A stretch of DNA of 64,000 nucleotides, taken from Exophiala sp. HKRS030. Its lineage: Eukaryota > Ascomycota > Eurotiomycetes > Chaetothyriales > Herpotrichiellaceae. A model generated the notes under the pieces. That model was not told where the DNA came from, searched no databases, and worked only from the letters and a program-made list of their open reading frames with translations. The stretch lies in contig JAHWDD010000035.1 of assembly GCA_023897205.1 (NCBI GenBank), positions 249,175-313,174 on the forward strand. The letters are read 5' to 3'. The number at the start of each line of letters is the position of its first letter. The first letter of the stretch is position 1. The position numbers and the translations under genes are program-made. Below, in pieces: positions 56,928 to 64,000 of the stretch.

Positions 56928-58074
56928 ATGGCTGAATCGGCGATAGCAAAGCACCTCGTCAGTTCATCAGCGCTGCCTCCGAATCTCAAGGAAGGATATG
57001 AGCCTCCATATCCAACCTACACCTCTCGTTTCTCGAGCAAAACAACGCAGATTGTCATTTTCATCCTTGGTTCGCAGCACTCTAGTGAGAGTAGGACGAT
57101 ACGCAATTCGACAGAACCTGGAGGAATACCACCACGTATTGTCGAACCGTGGCCGTCGCAAATAAGCGCCAACAATGAAATGGCAACGGCTCTGCGGCGA
57201 ATGGTCGATTTCGTAACCACGCCACCGGGAGAATGCAAGCCCACTTTCTACGACTTGGCTTCACGAACCGACAACAATGGAATCTATGAGCAATGCCTCA
57301 TTGCTTACTGGAGCACTAAAACTGCATATGACGACTGGTGTGTTACCAGCGGATTTGGAAGATGGTGGAGCAACCTCGATCCGGCCACAGTCCGTCACGG
57401 TTGGTTTCTCGAGCTTCTTTTGCCCCTATCGAGCGACATGAAAACGCCTTCACGAGCGCCGAGGTGCCAGAAGGAACTGGACATTTGCAAGAAGGCGTGA
57501 GCGGCGCCATCCGAGAACACGGATACTGGGAAGCATGAGGGATCGCCTTCCGATCTCCCAAATTAGCCATCTGAATGGCGACAAAATAACCCATGGGGTT
57601 GGTACAGTGTTCGACTCAAGAACTCGTCGCATTCGCGTCCCCGGTAAATCAAACCTAGCCGTGATTCGATCTGGCCAGGACTGGTCGTGCACTCCACCGG
57701 AGGAGCGGAACCTCTACGTTACAAGGATGCATCCGGTACTCACTGAGGGCATGAACTTCCTTCGAGATGAAGGCCTTCAAGTTGGCTGCTACAGCTGTCG
57801 CTTTATGGACGTGTTGGAGAAAGAGACGGGGCAACCTGAAGTGCAAAAGACCTTTGGCTTAGCTTATTTCAACGAGCTGGCCTCGCTAGAGAAGTGGAGT
57901 GAGCATCATCCCACTCACAAGCGTATCTTTCAGAGCTTCACTCGGATCGCCAAAAAGCTTCAGGATAATCTCTCATTGCGATTCTTTCATGAAGTCCTTG
58001 TACTTGAACCAGAACAGCAATTCTTCGAGTATGTAAATTGCCATCCCCGAAGTGGAATGCTTAGCTCTTTATGA
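56928..58074 (+). pseudogene. Aldoxime dehydratase (OxdB-like haem lyase), two frame breaks
   Basis: ATG 56928 (MAESAIAKHLVSSSALPPNL). Order and motifs follow phenylacetaldoxime dehydratases: IVIFILGSQ, LIAYWSTKTAYDDW, RWWSNLDPATVRHGWFLE, then YWEAMRDRLPIS, VRIPGKSN-like loop, IRSGQDWSCTPPEERNLYV, LASLEKWSEHHPTHKRIF, LRFFHEVLVLEPEQQFFEYV and NCHPRSGM at the end. The haem-ligand His region (FFHEV) is kept. Two single-base losses break it: in the A4 run at 57441-57444 (before FTSAEVPEGTGHLQEGVSGA) and at 57535 (between WEA and MRDRLPIS). Restored length is 382 aa. The family dehydrates aldoximes to nitriles. No nitrilase is visible nearby. Confidence 0.8.
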
Positions 58075-59714
58075 TGCAAAGGAGTCCTGGTTGTCTTGAT
58101 GCCCGACTAGACGTCCTGGAGGATTGGATGAGCTGATAGATGGGAAATAACAATTTGCGTTCACCATTGGGTTTCGTAGAGATTTCAAATGTACATTACT
58201 GTGGACTCGCTGCAGGAAAATACTTACGCATCCCGATGGGGGAACTAAATGTTGCATTTGCAACTGGTTTTTCTCAATGTGCCCTCCTTGATATGCGGAG
58301 GACGGAACTCAGTTATTCTCAGATGCTGGCCAGATAGAAGTGCTAGCATTTTCCAGGTTGGCGTCGTCCTGGTACCGACATTCCATCCGAGCCCCAAGTT
58401 GTTTAGCTCCGCAAGGGCAGCATCGGCGAGGTCTTCAGCTTTCTATGAGTTACGACAGCATTTTCGCTTGCTCCTGCTCGGACCGAGGAAGTAGACAAAC
58501 TTTTGATTTTTTTCTCTGCAAGTCTTGTCGGTACAACCACTGGCTCAATTGGAAGTTTATAACATTAGAAAATTATGTAGGTTACGGCAACGATCCCGGT
58601 AAAAAGTAAGCCCAGCTTTCAATATGCCATATTCGATACAATATATGAAATTCCCTGCACGCTACTAATTTCCCGTAGATTTAATGATTTGTATCAGTCT
58701 TGGAGAATCAAGTGTCTGAGATGATCTTGGTAGCTATTCCTGCACTGAATTTATCCATTCGATTGGTGCCACTTCTATTTTAACCCCGAAATTTTTTGAC
58801 GTGGCATGGACTTGATTGAAAGTCCCCGACGGACGATGTTCAAGGAAACAGATGGGAGATCCCCTGTGGTAGATGAGGTGCTCTCCTGGTCACTTGATGA
58901 CTTTCACTGGTACTTCCCGGTCGAAAGAGAAACAGAATTTAACGTTAAAGTGATGGAGCTACTACGGGCACGGCGGAAAGACAGACGTGTGGAGAAGGCT
59001 TTAAAACGTGAGACAACTGCTCTTCTCAACATGTCCCAATAGCTGACCACCGATTAGACCTGGCCAAAATGGCAGATGCAGCCCGCTGGCCTCGTTACGA
59101 GATTTACTACCTGTGTCTACTCGCGGCCGATTGTCGTAAATGTCTTGTACCTGTGGCTGGCACAGAGGATAGCAAAAATAGCAGAGAAGTTCTCGCTAAG
59201 TAGGCAGGCTTGCCTGTTCTATCGTGGGAAGGTGGGAGGAGATATAGTGGAACTCAAGACCTGTCTTCTTCGGCTATTGCAGAATGTAAGGTTCAGATTG
59301 GATCATTTATTTTCCGCAGGTGCTAGAACTGAGGGCACATCTACGGCTTCGGATCGACCTTTAGTGAAATGTGCAACCTGAAATCCGATATGGTAGCCTA
59401 TAATGTCTCCGTCTCTAACTTGAATTTTGCTGTGCTGGATGACCGGGGTCGCGAGTCATGCCAAGCCCGACAGCAAGCCAATAATATTGGTCGTCATGTC
59501 TACGTGGGCCAGTGTGTACAAATGACCTGCACTAGCCTTTTCGAATTTCTTCGTGAAAGGAAGCCACCGTGCGAATTTCATTTGGCCGATTACATTGAAT
59601 GATAAAAGCGGGCAAAGCTCTTCGATCCTTCCGCTATCTTGTGTTTCAATTCGAGCTCAGATGGCTGACTACCTGCTCCCTCGCTCATCTTCCTCTTGAC
59701 GATTTCTCTTTTAG
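58075..59714. other. Region of short unrecognised frames
   Basis: Several plus-strand stretches look coding but broken: 58140-58337 (GLAAGKYLRIPMGELNVAFA), 58806-59042 (SWSLDDFHWYFPVERETEFN) and 59369-59602 (ending CEFHLADYIE). I cannot link them into one gene or name a family. Confidence 0.3.
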
Positions 59715-60587
59715 ATGTACCCGACTGTTCAAGTTCAATTTTTGGTGCATGTTTCATCAGTGAGCATCTCCGACTTCTCCTTGGACAATTTCGATGCATC
59801 AGTCCAGGTCAAAATACCACCCAACTGCTCAAAGAAACAACTTGAGAACTTTAACGCATTTCAAACATGGAAATCGACATTGCAGCACTCGATTATTCAG
59901 CAGAGACAACATTTGAGACAGCCATTCCATCATTCAGGTTGTGCCCTTAAATCAATCGAGATTCAATCTGTTGATTTCTTCGGCGATACCATTGGGTTTC
60001 TCAAGATGCATTCTGTGGTCCAGAACACTTTGGAACAAACTATTCCGGGTATCTGTTTATTGCGGGTGGTATTGTTGCCATCCTGATGATTTCTAAGACC
60101 CCAGGAAGCTGTGGATGAGCAGTTGGTTGTTCTAACCACGTAGCCGCCTGTGCCAACCGGCAGTCTAGATTTCATAAAGATACCTGCTGGTATGCTGGAC
60201 GGCGACACCGGTAATTTATAGGGAAATCGGCTAAAGAAGTTTATGAAGAGACGGGATTCATAATTCTACCCACAGAGCTCTTCGACATGACTCAGATGGT
60301 TCTTGAAGGCAGCAAGACGCCGTTCCAAAATCATCTTGAGAAGTCCACTTACCTGAGTCCGAGAGGATCTGACGAGTATGTGAAGTTTCTCCTGCGGGAG
60401 AAAGTTATTAGCAGGAAGGAGCTTGACAAAACTGAGTGGCCAACTGGCAGGACTAAGGGCGAGAGGAGAGTTAATCACTGTGACATTGTGTAAGTACGAA
60501 GAGGTATGGAGGGAAGGAGCAAGAGACCCGAAAGCACTTTCTGCATTAACGTTGTACGAGGGTTTGAAAAAGGCGAGAAGGATTTGA
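59715..60587 (+). pseudogene. Nudix hydrolase (ADP-sugar pyrophosphatase-like), multiply broken
   Basis: Pieces in several frames follow the order of fungal ADP-sugar Nudix proteins: LENFNAFQTWKSTLQHS, LKSIEIQSVDFFGDTIGFLK, IAGGIVAILMI, DEQLVVLTT, a TAG stop where Gln is expected, PPVPTGSLDFIKIPAGMLDG, then the Nudix box end AKEVYEETGF, STYLSPRGSDEYVKFLL and KYEEVWREGARDPKALSALT to a stop at 60587. At least three frame slips (near 60050, 60222 and 60490) and one nonsense codon (near 60139) are present. The start may be 59715 or in an earlier exon (TTTTAG precedes it). Active relatives cleave ADP-ribose or ADP-glucose. This copy is dead. Confidence 0.75.
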
Positions 60588-61723
60588 TTATCATTTATTA
60601 AAGAGCAATTTTTATCTCAGGAGCTATTTTTCATCGAGTTGAGCATGAACTTTGTCTGTGTCTCCGTTGATGCAGTGTTCTTATATGTGCAACTACTGCA
60701 GAATATTAGTGGCATTTCTTTGATGGTATCTTTCTAGACGAGCTCCGTGTAGAATCTTCTGATTACAACTGTCCGACATATAATATATCTTATCTAGCTC
60801 CAGCGCTATTTCGGCAGTCGATGAAATGGCGAATTTGTTCATGTCGAAATCCTACTTGCACGAATGGAGCCCGCTCAGGCGTTAGCGTTTGAACGCATGA
60901 GGGACGTCGCCGTTGGATTCCGGTATGTCTTAGCATTGAGATATATTATAGCGGGCTCTCTATCAAAGGGTAGTTCTAAATTTATATCTTCAGAATCTCA
61001 CTGGAAGATCGTAGGAAGCAGAGATTGAGTTGGTAAAGGAAGAAATATATTACCACAGGCCAAGATTTGGTAGTTATCTTCGAGAAGAGATGTATGTATA
61101 TGCATTAAGCTTGACAGACCCGAGCGATAGCTTAGTTGGAGCTACATTAAGAAGATCCGGCGAATTTGCCGGTGATGAACTGAGTTGCTAGCAGACGGCA
61201 TCGTTCTTCGACGTTGCAGGAGCCGAATAATTGTGTTCTGGGCCTAGTACTAATCCAGTGCTAGAGATCCCAAGATAAAATGCCACCGCCAATTCGGGAA
61301 CTATTGACGTTGCGATCTGCCGTTCTTGTCTTCGTGAGCATATGCGACAATATTGCCAGCGACTCCAAATTGGAATCGCAGTCGAGAGAGAGTCAGTGTT
61401 GGTTTACCATCTGATCGTCTATTAGACTTATTACCACGCATTTGAGCACTATGATGACCAGTCAGAAAGATTCAGTGACAGTTATTGTACAAGATAAGAA
61501 TTTGCCGCATGCGACGTAAGGACTCAAATGGTTACGCAGGTGAAGCACTTGATATACCGCCAATCCTCAAAGTATTGCATTGGTTACATAACTATATATT
61601 GCCGACTCTGGCATTTCTTAACAATCCTGGAGAGGAGCAGGACAGGGGAATATGCATAGCCAGAGGATAGCGTTCCATCAACACACCAGTCAAGAATATC
61701 ATGCTGTCTGTCTTATAAATCGC
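60588..61723. other. Intergenic, nothing recognised
   Basis: A/T-rich with many stops in all frames. No gene supported. Confidence 0.4.
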
Positions 61724-62469
61724 CTACTGAACTGGTGCACGCACGTTGGCGGCATATTGTCCGTTCATATTTCCTAGGCTACCGTCAGCTTTAGCATTAG
61801 TAGATGGGCACACGAATACTCACCGGGAGGTTTGTAGTTACATACAGTGAAATATGGATTGATGTTACCAGAAGTTCCGGACAACCCATTTTCGCAGTGT
61901 TGGGTATAGCAGCCGACTTCCTTCGTGGCAAGCCAAACAATTTGAGAGAAGTGGCCCCATTTAGCAAAATTGCTCATATCGGGCTCCTTACCATATCCAG
62001 GATAGAGATTGACCTCGTTCCCATACATTTGGTCGCTGATCATACTCGGAACCTCCGAGTCGGGGGCACCTGCGCCAATGTTCTGACCGTACCCGCCGCC
62101 ACCAGTGGCGGTATCGTGCCCATACACACACGTGATAGCAATAGACTGTGCTATCGAGGCCAGGTCATTCGACCAAGTAAGGCCAGGCGCGGAGTGAGTG
62201 ACCCGATGGGTGTTGTGTGCCTTCAGGATGTCATCGACATAGTCGCCTACCAAAGCTGCAGGAGTATTGGAGGTTTCAAGTGTCGCTTTTGTCGTTGAAG
62301 GCGTCACTAATGACGTTGTCAGTGTCTGGTCATATTTGAAAGTACCAAAAGCTTGAGTAGTCTCCATCGTCATCGGTATACCGTCGGCGGTGGTTCTTGT
62401 TACCACCGTCTCGCCATTTCGATTGAACGGTGAAGCTAGAGCAAGAGCACTCGCAAACTTGAGCCTCAT
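61724..62469 (-). CDS. CAP/PR-1-like (SCP domain) secreted protein
   Basis: Exons 62469-61824 and 61773-61724 give 231 aa. A short hydrophobic start (MRLKFASALALASPF) suggests secretion, followed by a Thr/Ser-rich linker. The CAP domain starts at about residue 78 (DDILKAHNTHRVTHSAPGLT), with WSNDLASIAQSIA, CVYGHDTATGGGGYGQNIGA, the signature GHFSQIVWLATKEVGCYTQHC and YFTVCNYKPPGN; after splicing the tail reads MNGQYAANVRAPVQ. Four Cys are in the usual places. Fungal PR-1 proteins (Pry-like) bind sterols or fatty acids and are secreted. Frame is intact. Confidence 0.88.
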
Positions 62470-63382
62470 TTCTCTTCACGACCGTTAACGGTGCTGGCGT
62501 CGACTGGTTAGAAGAGTGATACAGGCATTGCATCATAGTCAACCTGCCAGTCTTCCTCATCTCAGGGTCAAGTATTTCTCCATCGTTTAGAAATATTTCA
62601 ATCGCTGCTTCCATGCAAGATACGAAATGCCGGAAGTCTCTAGCCGGGCGCCAAGCGAACCAAAGACCACTAAGCCAAAGCATAACGGGGTGAACGTCTT
62701 CCTGGTCTTCTACTGTACTCTTTCGGCTTCCTGTTTGTACTTCCGAGTCTCCATATTTATGATTTGCATACTCGGTAGGTAAAAGGTACTGGAAGATTCA
62801 GCTCCCGGATTCTTAGACTCTCTAGCTGCAAATCCATCGCAGGCGGAACTCTGTCTCGGGAATTTAACAGCAGTATGGCACGTAGTTCCATCCGAGGTCA
62901 ATCCCTTGGTCAAAAAGCGGAATTCTGAGAACACAGCCGCTTCTTCTCCACATACACACTGACTCGAAATCGGTGATTTTGCTTATCGCAAAGGCCATTG
63001 CGACAGAACTAAAAATAAGTCTTAAAATGAGAATCCGCAACCAAGTGCGAAAGACAAGCATGAACGGTGTAGTGTAAGAACGCAATATGCAGGATTTATT
63101 TTTGGGTTCGGAAATGATGCCGACCAAAGCCTTTGTAAATCAGAGCTATTCTTTCGTTCTCTCAGGGTTATGCCTTCCTGCCTGTGACAAAAATAGCTCT
63201 GAACTGATCCAAGATTAAGCAAAACTAAATGATTCATTCTATATAGCTTGCAGAGTGCTACAGTATAGGTGTCAAGGCATGTTTAGCAGAAATAAACTGT
63301 TTTGAGGCATACAATTCAGATTCCCTGAGAGCTCCTTGCTTCAACTATTCCCGGCCAACTTTGCTAGAGTAAGAGCCTAGAA
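62470..63382. other. Intergenic, nothing recognised
   Basis: Promoter side of both flanking genes. No gene recognised. Confidence 0.4.
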
Positions 63383-64000
63383 ATGAGCACGAGAAGAAAC
63401 AACACGGGTCTACATGAGCCTGTAGATGATCCAGACGCCATCAATAAGAAAAAAGGAAAGAAAGCAAAGGATAACAATGAATCATCCAAACAGGAAACCT
63501 CATCATCTGGAAAAGAGAGCAAATCCATTAAAACTGAACAAGCTGACGATGATAAACACTCCTCACCTCCCGAGAAGAGAACTGACCAACCAAACCCAGA
63601 TCAAGCTAACAACGAGGGCGCTGGTGACCAGAGTGACAAGAGTTCTGATGCTTCACAGGGAGCTGCCCTAAAAAGCATTAAAGAGAATGATCAGTTCCTG
63701 AAAATGATTGGAGTAAAACCAGAGGATGAGGGCAAACCAGATATCATCATCCAGAGTTTTCGTCTTGCTGCTGAAGCGGTAAATCCCACAACAAACAAGG
63801 ATAGTGAAGCGCCGGAAGCTTTTAAGAGTAACACTTCATCACTCTAATTTTCCCCCCTCAATGGTTCTACTGACATTTCACAGAGCTGCTTGCTGCCGCT
63901 GAGAAAGAACAGATAGACCCTTCTGTTATCGAAATGATCCGTAGCTCCGCTGACCCCATAACTGAGACTTCCGATACAGAAATGGGTGAGGCAGAAAATA
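63383..64000 (+). CDS. Lys/Ser-rich low-complexity protein, 5' part, family unknown
   Basis: ATG 63383. Exon 1 runs to 63827, intron 63828-63883 (GTAACA...TTTCACAG with TACTGAC branch), then exon 2 runs off the window. The N-terminus is highly charged and disordered (KKKGKKAKDNNESSKQETSS, then Ser/Glu/Lys/Asp repeats). The part around DQFLKMIGVKPEDEGKPDII and FKKLLAAAEKEQIDPSVIEM is helical. Codons are A-rich (AAA, GAA, AAC), unlike the G/C-ending codons of the metal genes. It could be a retroelement gag-type protein or a recently acquired gene, but I recognise no motif that decides. Confidence 0.45.

Noticed and set aside
1..64000. CRISPR array, rRNA, tRNA genes or a Starship captain recombinase
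   Set aside because: I saw no regularly spaced repeats, no rRNA cores, no cloverleaf I could support, and no DUF3435-type recombinase reading.

Overview
The window looks like genomic DNA of a filamentous ascomycete (Pezizomycotina). Genes sit on both strands and many carry short GT-AG introns (about 45-130 bp) with CTGAC/CTAAC-type branch sites. The protein families are fungal (Fre-type ferric reductase, PCA1-type metal ATPases, ZRC1/COT1-type CDF carriers, Hrd1-like RING ligase), and there are repeats carrying the signature of repeat-induced point mutation (RIP). All intron and frame calls are my own reading of the sequence.

Layout. 1-9.7 kb: 5' part of a Met-rich multicopper oxidase (minus, runs off the left edge), a short Hrd1-like E3 ligase, a small membrane RING-H2 protein, an O-methyltransferase and a Ser/Thr-rich one-pass membrane protein. 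9.7-13.2 kb: gene and transposase remnants (MULE-like). 13.3-43.9 kb: a metal-handling block with ferric reductase and a three-HMA Cu-ATPase (divergent), a Cys-rich PCA1-type ATPase and an Nramp carrier (tandem, plus), a His/Cys-rich PCA1-type ATPase and a CDF carrier (divergent), then, after a Q/G/Y-repeat protein, an unknown multispan protein and a PP2C phosphatase, a second CDF carrier. 44-53.5 kb: gene-poor and repeat-rich, with a LINE reverse-transcriptase fragment, a 560-bp stretch with no CpA or TpG, an acidic nuclear-type protein and a chromodomain integrase remnant. 54-60.6 kb: a Baeyer-Villiger-type monooxygenase, a broken aldoxime dehydratase and a decayed Nudix hydrolase. 61-64 kb: a CAP/PR-1 secreted protein and the start of a low-complexity Lys/Ser-rich gene.

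How the genes fit together. Ferric reductase and multicopper oxidase would set the redox state of Fe/Cu at the surface. Nramp would import or redistribute Mn/Fe. The Cu-ATPase would expel cytosolic Cu(I). The two PCA1-type pumps would expel Cd/Cu-like thiophilic metals, and the CDF carriers would sequester Zn/Co in the vacuole. This is a metal-resistance island. A ferric reductase with tandem metal pumps among repeats resembles cargo of giant fungal Starship transposons such as HEPHAESTUS, but no captain recombinase is visible here, so that is inference.

A second theme is decay. The core metal pumps, Nramp, FRE and first CDF read through without a break, while the oxidase, second CDF, PP2C, the unknown membrane protein, the repeat protein, the acidic protein, aldoxime dehydratase and Nudix genes each carry one or more single-base frame breaks, mostly in short homopolymers. 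They may be real pseudogenes or assembly indels. Single-lesion genes are listed as CDS with the break stated; genes with two or more lesions are listed as pseudogenes.
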